From assembly GCA_023410715.1 (NCBI GenBank), contig JAEYPN010000026.1, positions 62,001 through 126,000 on the forward strand: a stretch of 64,000 nt of DNA, written 5' to 3'. Origin of the DNA: Bacillota bacterium (GTDB lineage: Bacteria; Bacillota_I; Bacilli_A; Izemoplasmatales; UBA1188). Position 1 is the stretch's first letter, and every line of letters starts with the position of its first letter. Position numbers and translations under genes: made by a program. Shown here piece after piece: positions 1 through 9,388 of this stretch. The notes beneath the pieces are model-generated. The model worked only from the letters and a program-made list of their open reading frames with translations. It was not told the origin of the DNA and did no database searches.

Positions 1-615
1 AATATTATCGCCATAACCAATACCATCAGAAATACCTGCTGATAAAGCAATAATATTTTTTAGTGCCCCACATATTTCTACACCTTTTACATCAGAATTT
101 GTGTAAACCCTCATACAGGTATTTTTAAATAAGGCAACAACTTCATTTGCGATATTTAAGTCAGAAGCGGCAGCTACAATTGTAGTGGGTAGGTTTATTG
201 CGACCTCTTCAGCATGAGTTGGTCCTGATAAAGCTACAACATTAGCTTCACCTAATTCATCTAAAATAATATCCGTCATTGTCATTAAAGTATGTGGTTC
301 AATACCTTTAGCAACGTTAACGATTATTTGATCCTTTATAAAAGGTTTAGCTTTTTCTATTGTACTTCTTACATATAATGATGGAACAGCAATAATAATA
401 AAATCACTTTCAGTACATAAAGAGATATCAGTAGTGAATGTAATATTATCAGGTAAAACAACCCCAGAAATATTTTTAATTTTTTTATCTTTTTTAAGAT
501 TGGTTATTTCATTTTCTAGGGCCGACCAAACGGTAACTATATTATTATCAGCTAATACTTTAGCTAATGATAATCCCCAAGTACCGGCGCCTAAAATTAA
601 TATTTTTTTCATCAT
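1..615 (-). CDS. gpsA: Glycerol-3-phosphate dehydrogenase [NAD(P)+], N-terminal part (cut by window edge)
   Basis: This is the first 205 codons of GpsA, which reduces dihydroxyacetone phosphate to sn-glycerol 3-phosphate for phospholipid and lipoteichoic acid synthesis in the cytoplasm. The translation begins MMKKILILGAGTWG, a Rossmann GxGxxG nucleotide-binding loop. It continues with the family motifs LSGPTHAEEVA and GVEICGALKNIIA, where the Lys is the catalytic lysine of the family, and then SDGIGYGDN at the window edge. Two tandem ATG codons (615 and 612) follow a GAGG ribosome site; the second has the more usual 7-nt spacing. The C-terminal substrate domain lies outside the window. The next genes upstream on the same strand are LTA-synthase-like, so supplying glycerol phosphate to the envelope is a sensible but inferred link. 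Confidence 0.93.
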   Translation of the reverse strand, partial: MMKKILILGAGTWGLSLAKVLADNNIVTVWSALENEITNLKKDKKIKNISGVVLPDNITFTTDISLCTESDFIIIAVPSLYVRSTIEKAKPFIKDQIIVNVAKGIEPHTLMTMTDIILDELGEANVVALSGPTHAEEVAINLPTTIVAAASDLNIANEVVALFKNTCMRVYTNSDVKGVEICGALKNIIALSAGISDGIGYGDNI

Positions 616-645
616 AATACCTCAATTACTTTAATAAATTTTGGT

Positions 646-2292
646 TTATTCATTTTTAGTAGTATCATTTACAAAATAATTAAAGAAGTTATACTTTAAA
701 ATTTTATCTGAATAATAAATTTTTGTATAAAATTCTTGAAAATACTTTAGGAAGTGTTCATACTCTTCATCAGTTAAATTATGACCACCTTCATTATTTG
801 AAATAGAAAGAATTTTCTTGCCATCAGTAACTAAATATTCATTTTCATTAATATAAGTAGTAGGATTGATAAAGACTAAGTTATCACCATCATAAATATC
901 ATGACCAGCTAAATACTTGTAGTTAGCTTTAACTCCAAGCATGTTAAGGAGTGTTGGGACAAGATCAATGGTTGACATTGGGGTTGAATCAATATGTTTA
1001 TCATTTGAACCGCCAATATGCATAATCATTGTTTGTTTATAAACATTAATTCCTGTATATTCACTTTCTTCCAGACCAACATAATCTTTTAAGTAATCAT
1101 TAAAAATTGCATCAGAGGAGAACATATATGGATGATGATCACGATAAATATTTAAAATTGTGTTATCATATAATCCATTTTCTTTTAACCAGTTTATAAG
1201 TTCACCAATAAAATTGTCAAATTCATATTGTCTTTGCAAATATTTAAACATTTCTGAACTTATTAAAGCAGATTTTTCAACTCCGTACATTTCATCTAAA
1301 ATGCCTCTTACTATATCAGCATTTTCTAAAGTTCCAGTCCATTTAAAAGTATATGGATAAGAGCTATCTTCAATGTTATGATCATTATAATCACCATGTT
1401 GCGAGTAAGTTAAGACATTAACATAAAAGTTTTTCCCAGTATTTTTATATTCGTCCGCATCAATAAAATATGTAAAGAAGTTAAGCATATTTGAATCATA
1501 GTAATAGTTACTACGAATACCATATTGATGGTATAAAGTATCAATAAACGCATTTCTTGAAAAACCGTATTGAGGAACAATTGTATTTCGGTTATAAAAA
1601 AGCTCAACATATGAATGAAAATAATAAGTATCATAACCATTATTTTCTAGCTGACTTGGTAAAGAGAATGGAAAGATATTTCCATTTTCACTTATTTCAT
1701 CACACATACAAGCATTCCATGATGGTGCACCAACAGGGAATAAACCAGTTATAGACATAAATTCAGAGTTACATGTTGCACCTTGATGGAATTCGTTAGC
1801 GTAGTAGTTATCAAAATTAATACTTTCTTGCATTAATTTATAAATATTAGGAGTCAAAAATTCTGAAACAAATCTTGAATCAAATGATTCACCCATAATA
1901 TTAATTAAGTTATAACCAGCATATCTACCCGTCATGTCATTTATATCTTTTTCTTGATAAAGTCCTTCAAAAAATGCATAAACAGATAATAATTGATCCT
2001 TTTCTGTTTTTGTTAAATTATCAGAATAAAAGATTTTATTAACAATATTTTCGTAGTCAGTTAAATCAAAATATCTAGTTTCAATTGGCGAGTATTTATG
2101 AGATATTGTCCTTGTTTTTGTTGTAATACTTCCAGTTAAATAATTATCGCTAGTAATATTAAAAGAAAAAGTAGGAATATTAAGTAATTTATCATAATAA
2201 TCGTCACTTATAAATGGTCGATCAAGTCCGTAACATCCAGTTAAAAATATAGCAGAAACAATCGCTATAAAAAAGATTAAGATTTTTTTCAT
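646..2292 (-). CDS. LTA-synthase-like sulfatase-fold lipoprotein (catalytic half)
   Basis: Predicted extracellular phosphoglycerol-transferase-like enzyme of the LtaS/alkaline phosphatase superfamily. The ATG at 2292 is chosen because it starts a lipoprotein signal ending in LTGC (Cys20); a longer reading frame would bury this. Family landmarks are NLINIMGESFDSR (metal-ligand Glu about residue 135), HQGATCNSEF with the candidate nucleophile Thr173, TYSQHGDY, a DHH motif near residue 385, and a C-terminal STIDLVPTLLNMLG segment typical of LtaS. Canonical LtaS carries five membrane helices in the same chain. Here they are encoded by the preceding ORF, one nucleotide upstream, so the enzyme appears split and the catalytic half is instead anchored by lipid. 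Substrate is inferred; another phosphotransferase or phosphatase of the superfamily remains possible. Confidence 0.8.
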   Translation of the reverse strand: MKKILIFFIAIVSAIFLTGCYGLDRPFISDDYYDKLLNIPTFSFNITSDNYLTGSITTKTRTISHKYSPIETRYFDLTDYENIVNKIFYSDNLTKTEKDQLLSVYAFFEGLYQEKDINDMTGRYAGYNLINIMGESFDSRFVSEFLTPNIYKLMQESINFDNYYANEFHQGATCNSEFMSITGLFPVGAPSWNACMCDEISENGNIFPFSLPSQLENNGYDTYYFHSYVELFYNRNTIVPQYGFSRNAFIDTLYHQYGIRSNYYYDSNMLNFFTYFIDADEYKNTGKNFYVNVLTYSQHGDYNDHNIEDSSYPYTFKWTGTLENADIVRGILDEMYGVEKSALISSEMFKYLQRQYEFDNFIGELINWLKENGLYDNTILNIYRDHHPYMFSSDAIFNDYLKDYVGLEESEYTGINVYKQTMIMHIGGSNDKHIDSTPMSTIDLVPTLLNMLGVKANYKYLAGHDIYDGDNLVFINPTTYINENEYLVTDGKKILSISNNEGGHNLTDEEYEHFLKYFQEFYTKIYYSDKILKYNFFNYFVNDTTKNE

Positions 2293-2293
2293 T

Positions 2294-2944
2294 TTACCAC
2301 ATCCAATCTGAAATAGTTGCAATTATATCGGCCTCACGATAATAAAAATATCCGAAGCATGTAATAAATTTAGTTGCAGTTCTTCTTGTATCATAAACAT
2401 ATTCCATACTACCATTATATTCAAGGAAATTATTAAAGTTTTTTCTAAAAACTGTCATTCTAAAGAATGTAAAAATTGGAATTAAAAACATAATCAAAGA
2501 GATTAATAAATAACGCTTCTTAATTTTTTTAAATTCACCAATTAGGAAGACAATCACAATAATAGTAATTGATAATGCAATAATTATTAACCCAGGCACT
2601 AAAAACTTTACACCATATTGTTCAGCATCAACCCATTTGGCACTTTTAAGCGAGGTAACCTTAGCAAAATCACCTGTACCATTATAATACATGATTTCTG
2701 CATTCATAAGAACTGCGTATATTAATAATAAAACAGTTGTTAAAATCTTTCTTATTTTGGCTTTTCTTGGACCATAATAAACAAGAAAGAACAAGCCGAA
2801 TAATACAAATGAATCAGCTAAAAAACCAACTGAAAATATGTTTACATTTGTTGCATTATAGAATACCATATTTGCCACAAATAGTAATATCACACAAAAT
2901 CCAAATGATAAGTGTGGAAGAATACTAAAAGAGGATTTTTTCAT
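2294..2944 (-). CDS. Five-helix membrane protein, counterpart of the LtaS membrane domain
   Basis: A 216-residue protein with about five hydrophobic segments (roughly residues 8-28, 38-56, 66-86, 115-140 and 146-164), followed by an extracellular tail containing YDTRRTATKF and YYREADI. In LtaS-type synthases a similar five-helix domain followed by a linker precedes the sulfatase-fold domain. This ORF ends with TAA one nucleotide before the start of the lipoprotein catalytic half, so the two are surely cotranscribed and probably translationally coupled. The start at 2944 follows GGTGGTGA at good spacing; the longer TTG start at 2959 would lie within that ribosome site. Function as membrane partner of the downstream enzyme is inferred from order and topology. 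Confidence 0.7.
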   Translation of the reverse strand: MKKSSFSILPHLSFGFCVILLFVANMVFYNATNVNIFSVGFLADSFVLFGLFFLVYYGPRKAKIRKILTTVLLLIYAVLMNAEIMYYNGTGDFAKVTSLKSAKWVDAEQYGVKFLVPGLIIIALSITIIVIVFLIGEFKKIKKRYLLISLIMFLIPIFTFFRMTVFRKNFNNFLEYNGSMEYVYDTRRTATKFITCFGYFYYREADIIATISDWMW

Positions 2945-3069
2945 ATAATTCACCACCAAATCTTTAATACGAAATACATTATATCATATAAAAGATTTTT
3001 GATAAATTAAATTAATGAAAATTCATAAAAAAATCATAATATAAAAAGGTAGATTAATCTACCTTAGTT

Positions 3070-3387
3070 TTATAAAAATCCATATTGGTATGGCATTGGG
3101 CGTGGATAATATGGCCATGGGGTTGCCCATGGTGTTGCCCATGGTGTTTGCCATGGTGCTGGCCATGGTGCTGGGACAAAAACATTATTTGGACTAAAAA
3201 GTCCTCCTAATGCTAAACCACTAATCAAACCTAAGCCTAAACCTAATCCACCAAAGCGATCATTAGGACCGGAACCACCGCCACCGCCAAAAGGTGGCAT
3301 TGGCCTAAAATTTGGATTTGGGCCTAATCCTGGTGGGCGAAAACCTGGGCGAGGTCCTTGGGGACGAAATCCTTGAAATTGTTGCAT
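3070..3387 (-). CDS. Gly/Pro/Trp-rich small protein of unknown function
   Basis: A 105-residue low-complexity protein. The N-terminal third is rich in RPxGPRPGFRP-type Pro/Gly/Phe runs. Next come a GGGGGSGP stretch and a Gly/Leu segment (LGLGLGLISGLALGG, about residues 53-67) that could insert in or associate with a membrane. The tail repeats PW(A/Q)TPW several times and ends in Tyr/Pro. The ATG at 3387 is preceded by AAGGAG with 9-nt spacing; an upstream in-frame start lacks this. There is no signal peptide. Composition resembles spore-coat or surface-associated proteins of Bacillota, but that is only a compositional likeness. It is a monocistron between the LTA-like pair and the divergent nucleoside kinase. 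Confidence 0.6.
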   Translation of the reverse strand: MQQFQGFRPQGPRPGFRPPGLGPNPNFRPMPPFGGGGGSGPNDRFGGLGLGLGLISGLALGGLFSPNNVFVPAPWPAPWQTPWATPWATPWPYYPRPMPYQYGFL

Positions 3388-3522
3388 TTCTTCACACTCC
3401 TTCATTATAAAATATGCATTTAATGTGAAAATGGCAACCATATAGTAAAATAACGGCTTTTATCACTTGCAATATCTAAAAAAAAGTGTAAAATATAATT
3501 ACTATAAAAAAGGAGTGTATGT

Positions 3523-5151
3523 ATGATTAAGATTAAAGTAAATGATAAGGAATTTCAGTTTGCTAAAAAAGTAAAACTTGAAGACTTATCAAAAGAAATA
3601 CCTGGGACTTTTTATGCTGCCAAGGTTAACAATCGTTTAAGGGAACTTACATATTATGTAAGTAATGACGCGGAAGTTGAATTTTTAGATTTAAACAATT
3701 ATGACGCAATGCGTACGTATGAAGCAAGTCTTAGGTATTTAATTGTAATGGCTTTTTCGAACATTTACAAAGATGTGCAAATTAAATTTTCTCATTCCAT
3801 CTCAATGGGAATTTATGGTCAAGCACTAAATAAAAGTATTGATCAAAAAATGTTAAATGAAGTCACAAATGAGATGAAAAGACTTGTAGATTTGAATTTA
3901 CCAATTGAAAGAAAAATTTATAGCGTTGAAGAAATTAAAGAATACTATGAAAAGATGGGATATGAGGATAAGATTAGAACCTTAAAATACCGGAAAGAAA
4001 ATGTCAACGTTTATGAATGCAATGGATACATCAACTATATGTATAGTTATATGGTTCCATCAACAGGTTATTTAAAGGATTATAATTTATTATTTTATTA
4101 TCCAGGATTTATTGCGCAATTCCCAAGAATTGAAACTAATGGACAAATACCTGAATTTGTTGACTCGCCAGTTTTTATAAGAAATCTTCATAAAGCCGCA
4201 AGCTGGGCAGATTTAACTAACTCTGATATGGTTTATAAGCTTAATAATATTGTTGAAGAGAATAATATTGTTCAGTTTGTCAATATGTGTGAAACAAGAC
4301 ATAATCATCAGTTAAAAGAATTAGGCGACAAAATTATTGAAGATATTGATACAATAAAACTAATTGCGATTGCTGGACCATCATCAAGTGGTAAAACAAC
4401 ATTCTCAAAACGCTTAGAGATTGAACTCTTAACGAGAGGCATTAAACCTTTAATGATTTCAATCGATAACTATTATTTACCAGCTGAAAAAGCACCATTA
4501 GATGAATTTGGAAAGCCAGACTTTGAACATATTAAAGCGCTGGACTTAGAGCTTTTCAATCAGAATATGATTGATTTAATTAACCGTAAAGAAGTTGATT
4601 TACCATTTTTCGATTTTGAATTGAGAGAAAGAAAAATTCGTAAGAAAGTTAAACTTGATAATAATACAATAATCATTATTGAGGGAATTCATGCGTTAAA
4701 TGATGAATTAACAAAATATATACCAAAGGAACAAAAATTTAAAATTTATATATCACCGCTTCCTCAAAAGAATATTGATAATCACAATCCAATCAATCTA
4801 ACTGACCTAAGAATGCTTAGAAGAATTGTTCGCGATAAGCGTTTTAGGAATACTCCACCTATTAAAACCCTAGAAATGTGGCCTTCAGTTAGAAGAGGAG
4901 AACATAAATGGATTTATCCGTATATGGAAGGCGCTAATTACATTTTTAATTCTGAATTATCATATGAATTATTAGTGATGAAAAAATACGCGATAGATGC
5001 ACTAAAAGCAATTGAAAGTGATTCAGAGTATTATATCGCCGCCAACCGTTTACTTAAGTTCTTAAAGTATTTTAGATCAATAGATGACGATATTATTCCA
5101 TGCAATTCTATCTTACGTGAGTTTATTGGCGGAAGTGTATTTAAAGAGTAG
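3523..5151 (+). CDS. TGS-domain nucleoside (uridine kinase-like) kinase
   Basis: Cytoplasmic kinase of the P-loop uridine kinase/phosphoribulokinase family. Residues 1-65 form a TGS domain; residues of about 70-230 resemble the second additional domain of threonyl-tRNA synthetase; a Walker A motif GPSSSGKTT lies at about 284-292, followed by ISIDNYY and an IIIEGIHALND segment typical of uridine kinases. This TGS-SAD-kinase architecture of about 540-550 residues is common in Bacillota and is usually annotated simply as nucleoside kinase; the exact nucleoside is not established from sequence. An AAGGAG ribosome site precedes the ATG, and a rho-independent terminator follows directly, so it is monocistronic. 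Confidence 0.88.
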   Translation: MIKIKVNDKEFQFAKKVKLEDLSKEIPGTFYAAKVNNRLRELTYYVSNDAEVEFLDLNNYDAMRTYEASLRYLIVMAFSNIYKDVQIKFSHSISMGIYGQALNKSIDQKMLNEVTNEMKRLVDLNLPIERKIYSVEEIKEYYEKMGYEDKIRTLKYRKENVNVYECNGYINYMYSYMVPSTGYLKDYNLLFYYPGFIAQFPRIETNGQIPEFVDSPVFIRNLHKAASWADLTNSDMVYKLNNIVEENNIVQFVNMCETRHNHQLKELGDKIIEDIDTIKLIAIAGPSSSGKTTFSKRLEIELLTRGIKPLMISIDNYYLPAEKAPLDEFGKPDFEHIKALDLELFNQNMIDLINRKEVDLPFFDFELRERKIRKKVKLDNNTIIIIEGIHALNDELTKYIPKEQKFKIYISPLPQKNIDNHNPINLTDLRMLRRIVRDKRFRNTPPIKTLEMWPSVRRGEHKWIYPYMEGANYIFNSELSYELLVMKKYAIDALKAIESDSEYYIAANRLLKFLKYFRSIDDDIIPCNSILREFIGGSVFKE

Positions 5152-5152
5152 T

Positions 5153-5180
5153 AAAAGGCCGTAAAAAGCCTTTTTATTTT
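5153..5180 (+). terminator. Rho-independent terminator after the nucleoside kinase
   Basis: AAAAGGC and GCCTTTT arms enclose an 8-nt loop, followed by a T-rich tract. It begins two bases after the stop codon. Confidence 0.8.
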
Positions 5181-5245
5181 TATTTATTAAAAGTATTCAA
5201 AATTGATAAATTTATGTTATAATATAAAAAAGCGTGGTGAAAGAG

Positions 5246-7597
5246 ATGATTATACAAGATACACAAATTGTAGGATTGACCAAGGAAAAGGTTGAAAAAG
5301 AAAAAGAGTTAGGACATATAAATGCTAATAAAGATCGTAAGACTAAATCTTATTTAATGATTATTATTAGTAATGTTTTTACATATTTTAACATGATCAA
5401 CGCCGCACTTGCTATATGGTTAATAACTGTTCAATCCTATAAAAATATGATCTTTGTCATAATTGTGACAATCAATACACTTATTGGTATTTTACAAGAA
5501 ATCAAATATAAAAGAGCCCTAGAAAGAATAATGCTGATTACAGAACCTAAAATTAATATTTTAAGGGATGATGTGATTAGCGAACTTCCTGTGACAGAAA
5601 TTGTTTTAGGCGATGTAATTATTTATGAAGCAGGTAAACAAATTGTATCCGATGGTGTAATAATTTCAGGTGAATTAATTGTTAATGAATCAAATATCAC
5701 TGGTGAAGCAGACTCAATTGTAAAACATGAAAATGATAACTTATATTCAGGAAGCTTTGTTATTAGCGGAAAAGCATATGCTAGAACAACAGCTGTTGGT
5801 AGTGATAATTATGCTGAAAAACTAGCTGCAGAAGCTAAAAAGTTTTCTAAGCAAAAATCAGTAATTTTAAAATCATTGCAAAAAATTATTTTTGTTATTG
5901 GGTTAATAATTTTACCATTAGGATTTTTTAGTTTTATCAATAATATGAATAGTTTAACTTATTCTGAAGCGGTTGTTAAAACTGTTGGTTCAATGATTGG
6001 GATGATTCCTGCTGGTTTATTCTTAAATACAAGTATTGCATTAGCTAACTCAGTAATCAAGTTATCAAAGAAAAACACTCTTGTTCAAGAACTTTATTGT
6101 ATTGAAACCTTGGCGCGTGTTGATGTGTTATGTCTAGATAAGACAGGAACTCTAACAGATGGAACAATGTCAGTTACTGAGGTTCAAGAATTTAAAGAAA
6201 ATATCGGTGAAGAATTATCAAAAATATTAATTAGTGATATTGTTACGAGCATGAATTATGCCTTGCAAGATAATAACCAAACAAGTGAAGCTTTAAGAAA
6301 CTATTTTGGTGCAAAAAGAAAATTAAAAGCTAAACAAAGCTTGGATTTTAATTCACAAAATAAATATAGCGCTGTTAATTTTGATAAACTTGGAACTTTT
6401 GTTTTAGGTGCTCCTGATATTTTACTTAAAGGTACAAAGAATGCCAAATATGTAAAAAAAGCTAATGAACTTGCTAAAAAAGGACAACGAGTTTTAGTTC
6501 TAGCTAATACCAAAAGCTTGATTGTTGATAATAAAGTATCTGGCGTAATTACCCCAATTGCATTAATATCATTAAGTGATAATATTAGAGATAATGCTTA
6601 TGAAACATTACAAGAATTTAAAGAAAATAATGTTACGATTAAAATAATTTCCGGTGATAACCCTGTTACAGTATCAGAGATTGCAAGAAAAGCCGGCGTG
6701 GAAAATTATGATAAATATATTTCCTTAGATGGAGTAAGCGATGATGAGTTACTTAAAATTGTTGATGAATATGCAGTCTTTGGACGTGTTACTCCTAATC
6801 AAAAGCGAATTTTAGTTGATGCCTTAAAAAAGAAGGGGCACAAAGTTGCGATGACAGGCGATGGTGTAAACGACATCTTAGCTTTAAAGAGCGCCGATTG
6901 TTCAATTGCCATGGCTGCTGGAGCAGATGCGGCAAAAAGTGTTTCGCATTTAGTGCTATTAGATTCTAATTTTAAGAGCCTTCCAAGTGTTGTTGGTCAG
7001 GGTCGTCAAGTAATTAATAACTTACAAAGAAGTGGTTCATTATTCTTAGTAAAAACAATTTTTACGGTTGTCTTAACAATGTTAACAATTATTTTGAAAA
7101 GACCATATACCTTTAGTTCGATTCAATTATTTGTTATTGAGTTCTTTATTATTGGTATTCCTTCATTTTATTTAGCCTTAGAGCCTAACAATCAGATTGT
7201 CCGTGGAAACTTCTTAAAGAATATTTTCAAAAAAGCAGTTCCGGGAGCTATTTTGGTTATTTTAAACATGATAGCAATCTTCTTCTTAGAAAGCTATTTA
7301 ACTGATTATGATCCAAAATTAATATCGACTATCTGTACAATTTCTGCAACATTTGCGTATCTAATGGTTTTATATTCAGTATGTTATCCATTCAATACAG
7401 GAAGAACATTTATTGCAGTTGCATCGACAATAGCAATGGCCTTATGTTTTATTGGCTTTCCAAATGTTTTTGATTTGGTTCCCTTATATGCGGCAGGATC
7501 AAAGAATTTATCAAATGTCTTCTTGCTAATTCTTTTAATGGAAAGCACATATTTACTTATGAGTTTTTCTAAGAATGTTCTAGTTAAATTTTGGTAA
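5246..7597 (+). CDS. P-type cation-transporting ATPase
   Basis: Integral membrane ion pump of the HAD/P-type ATPase superfamily. The phosphorylation motif DKTGTLTDG begins at about Asp298; the actuator loop reads ITGEAD, a variant of TGES; IISGDNP and MTGDGVND (about residues 537-545) form the hinge and nucleotide sites. About ten hydrophobic segments are visible, with the M4 motif MIPAGLFLNTS where PEGL would be usual. There is no N-terminal metal-binding CxxC domain, which argues against a copper or cadmium pump; the overall form is closer to the Exp7/CtpE-like group linked to calcium, but ion specificity is not decided here. ATG 5246, after GGTGAAAGAG, is preferred over upstream GTG codons at 5234/5237. 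Confidence 0.88.
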   Translation: MIIQDTQIVGLTKEKVEKEKELGHINANKDRKTKSYLMIIISNVFTYFNMINAALAIWLITVQSYKNMIFVIIVTINTLIGILQEIKYKRALERIMLITEPKINILRDDVISELPVTEIVLGDVIIYEAGKQIVSDGVIISGELIVNESNITGEADSIVKHENDNLYSGSFVISGKAYARTTAVGSDNYAEKLAAEAKKFSKQKSVILKSLQKIIFVIGLIILPLGFFSFINNMNSLTYSEAVVKTVGSMIGMIPAGLFLNTSIALANSVIKLSKKNTLVQELYCIETLARVDVLCLDKTGTLTDGTMSVTEVQEFKENIGEELSKILISDIVTSMNYALQDNNQTSEALRNYFGAKRKLKAKQSLDFNSQNKYSAVNFDKLGTFVLGAPDILLKGTKNAKYVKKANELAKKGQRVLVLANTKSLIVDNKVSGVITPIALISLSDNIRDNAYETLQEFKENNVTIKIISGDNPVTVSEIARKAGVENYDKYISLDGVSDDELLKIVDEYAVFGRVTPNQKRILVDALKKKGHKVAMTGDGVNDILALKSADCSIAMAAGADAAKSVSHLVLLDSNFKSLPSVVGQGRQVINNLQRSGSLFLVKTIFTVVLTMLTIILKRPYTFSSIQLFVIEFFIIGIPSFYLALEPNNQIVRGNFLKNIFKKAVPGAILVILNMIAIFFLESYLTDYDPKLISTICTISATFAYLMVLYSVCYPFNTGRTFIAVASTIAMALCFIGFPNVFDLVPLYAAGSKNLSNVFLLILLMESTYLLMSFSKNVLVKFW

Positions 7598-7603
7598 AAC
7601 ATA

Positions 7604-7632
7604 TTGAAAAAAAATTAACTTTCAGTTATAAT
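7604..7632 (+). promoter_or_regulatory. Sigma-A-type promoter for the TSCPD gene
   Basis: TTGAAA and TATAAT are separated by exactly 17 nt, and the predicted start is about 15 nt before the ribosome site of the TSCPD ORF. Confidence 0.7.
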
Positions 7633-7653
7633 ATTAACTAAGAGGTGCTTAGA

Positions 7654-7905
7654 ATGCGACATGTAACTTACAAAACTTCAGGAGTGTGCTCTCGACAAAT
7701 AACTTTTGATTTAGATGATTTTGATCACATTCATAACTTAACTTTTGTTGGCGGATGTCAAGGTAATCTTACCGCTATATCTAAGCTTGTTGATGGAATG
7801 GACGCACGTGAAGTTGCGAATGTTTTAAGGGGCAATCATTGTGGCCCTAGAGAAACAAGCTGTGCTGATCAATTAGCACAAGCTATTTTGAATAACGTTG
7901 AATAA
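7654..7905 (+). CDS. TSCPD domain small protein (TIGR03905-type)
   Basis: An 83-residue protein matching the stand-alone TSCPD family: an N-terminal GVCSRQITFDLD strand region, VGGCQGNLTAISKLVDGM in the middle, and GNHCGPRETSCADQLA near the C-terminus. The family name comes from a T-S-C-P-D signature that here reads TSCAD. Four Cys residues are present, and the same module occurs at the C-terminus of B12-dependent ribonucleotide reductases, where it is thought to bind metal or nucleic acid; the role of the free-standing form is unknown. ATG 7654 follows AGAGGTG; a GTG at 7645 would overlap the ribosome site. It has its own promoter and terminator. Confidence 0.82.
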   Translation: MRHVTYKTSGVCSRQITFDLDDFDHIHNLTFVGGCQGNLTAISKLVDGMDAREVANVLRGNHCGPRETSCADQLAQAILNNVE

Positions 7906-7938
7906 CAGACTAAAGACTTTATTTTGGTCTGTTTTTTT
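7906..7938 (+). terminator. Terminator after the TSCPD gene
   Basis: CAGACTAAA pairs with TTTTGGTCTG (one G-U pair) and is followed by seven T residues; it separates the TSCPD gene from glgA. Confidence 0.75.
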
Positions 7939-7957
7939 ATAAAAAAAGGAGGAAATT

Positions 7958-9379
7958 ATGAATATTTTATTTGCTAGTTCGGAATGCTACCCTTTTATCA
8001 AAGTTGGTGGATTAGCAGACGTAGTAGGAGCTTTACCAAAGTATTTACACCATTATCGCCATGATGCAAGAGTAATTTTACCAAAGTATCAAAATATCCC
8101 GGATGTTTACGTTGAAAAGATGGTAAAAATCATGGATGGTACTGTTTTAATCGATTGGCGTAAGCAGAAAATGGGAGTATATGAACTTAAGTATAATGGG
8201 GTAATTTATTATTTCGTTGATAATGAATTTTATTTTGGTACAAGAGATCGCATATATGATTATGCAGATGAAGCTGAAAGATTTGCCTTTTTTCAAAAAG
8301 CAATTCTTGAATTCTTGAAAAAATCAGATTTTAAAGTTGATATTATCCATGCGAATGACTGGCATACAGGAATGCTTCCTCACTTGGTTAAATCAATCTA
8401 TCGCGAAGATTTTCCAAATACTAAAGTTGTTTATACTATTCATAACATTGCCTACCAAGGGATATTCCCTTTGGATTGTTTTAAAATGTTTAATGTTGAA
8501 ATGGATTCTATTTTTGAATTTGAGGGAATGCTGAACTTTTTAAAAGCTGGTATAGCTGAGGCTGATTTAGTGACAACCGTATCTGAAACATATGCCAAGG
8601 AAATATTAGATGATTATTATGGATTTGGAATGCAGCGTCTACTTAAATTAAGAGAAAATGATTTAAAAGGGATTATTAATGGCGTAGATTACAAAGTTTA
8701 TAATCCAGAAACAGATAAGATGATTGCCTTTAATTACAACTTTGATAATTTTAACGAAGGTAAACTTAAAAATAAAGAAGCACTCTATAAGAAACTAGGG
8801 ATTGATTTTTATCTTGATTCACCTTTAATTTCTGTTGTAAGTCGTTTAGTAAACCAAAAAGGCTTTGATTTGTTAATGCCTGTCATTGACGAAATTTTAA
8901 CTGAATTTAATGTTAAGTTAGTCGTCTTAGGAGCTGGAGAAGAAAAATATGAGAAGTTCTTTAAAACACTCGAAGCAAAATACCCATGGAAAGTAAAAAC
9001 TTACATCGGTTATTCAGAGGAGCTAGCTCATTTAGTATATGCCGCATCTGATTTATTCTTAATGCCATCTAAATTTGAACCATGTGGTATTGGTCAATTA
9101 ATTGCTTTACGCTATGGAACTTTGCCAATTGTTAGAGAAACGGGTGGACTAAAAGACAGCGTTATTCCATATAATGAATATGAACTTAAAGGTAATGGGT
9201 TCAGCTTTACAAATTATAACGCTCATGATATGATGTATGTAATTAAGTATGCTTTAAGAATATACCGTTTTAAAATTCATTGGAACGAGCTTGTTAAGGA
9301 AGCTATGAGTTCTGATTATAGCTGGCTTTCTTCAGCTAAAAAATATAGCGATTTATATCGCAAATTAATGAAAAAATAG
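7958..9379 (+). CDS. glgA: Glycogen synthase (ADP-glucose)
   Basis: GT5 glycogen synthase that transfers glucose from ADP-glucose to alpha-1,4-glucan in the cytoplasm. The N-terminus carries the ADP-glucose-binding KVGGLADVVGALP motif (Lys15 onward); the GT5 domain is followed by the GT1-like C-terminal domain with SRLVNQKGFDLL and MPSKFEPCGIGQLIALRYG (catalytic Glu region). Length of 473 residues is normal for the family. A strong AAGGAGG site precedes the ATG. The stop overlaps the ribosome site of glgC, so the two form an operon. No branching enzyme or glycogen phosphorylase gene is nearby within the window. Confidence 0.95.
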   Translation: MNILFASSECYPFIKVGGLADVVGALPKYLHHYRHDARVILPKYQNIPDVYVEKMVKIMDGTVLIDWRKQKMGVYELKYNGVIYYFVDNEFYFGTRDRIYDYADEAERFAFFQKAILEFLKKSDFKVDIIHANDWHTGMLPHLVKSIYREDFPNTKVVYTIHNIAYQGIFPLDCFKMFNVEMDSIFEFEGMLNFLKAGIAEADLVTTVSETYAKEILDDYYGFGMQRLLKLRENDLKGIINGVDYKVYNPETDKMIAFNYNFDNFNEGKLKNKEALYKKLGIDFYLDSPLISVVSRLVNQKGFDLLMPVIDEILTEFNVKLVVLGAGEEKYEKFFKTLEAKYPWKVKTYIGYSEELAHLVYAASDLFLMPSKFEPCGIGQLIALRYGTLPIVRETGGLKDSVIPYNEYELKGNGFSFTNYNAHDMMYVIKYALRIYRFKIHWNELVKEAMSSDYSWLSSAKKYSDLYRKLMKK

Positions 9380-9388
9380 GTGATAAAA

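Noticed and set aside
3100..3200. Short tandem DNA repeats that might suggest a CRISPR array
   Set aside because: Units of about 15 nt without unique spacers; they encode the PW(A/Q)TPW tail in frame.
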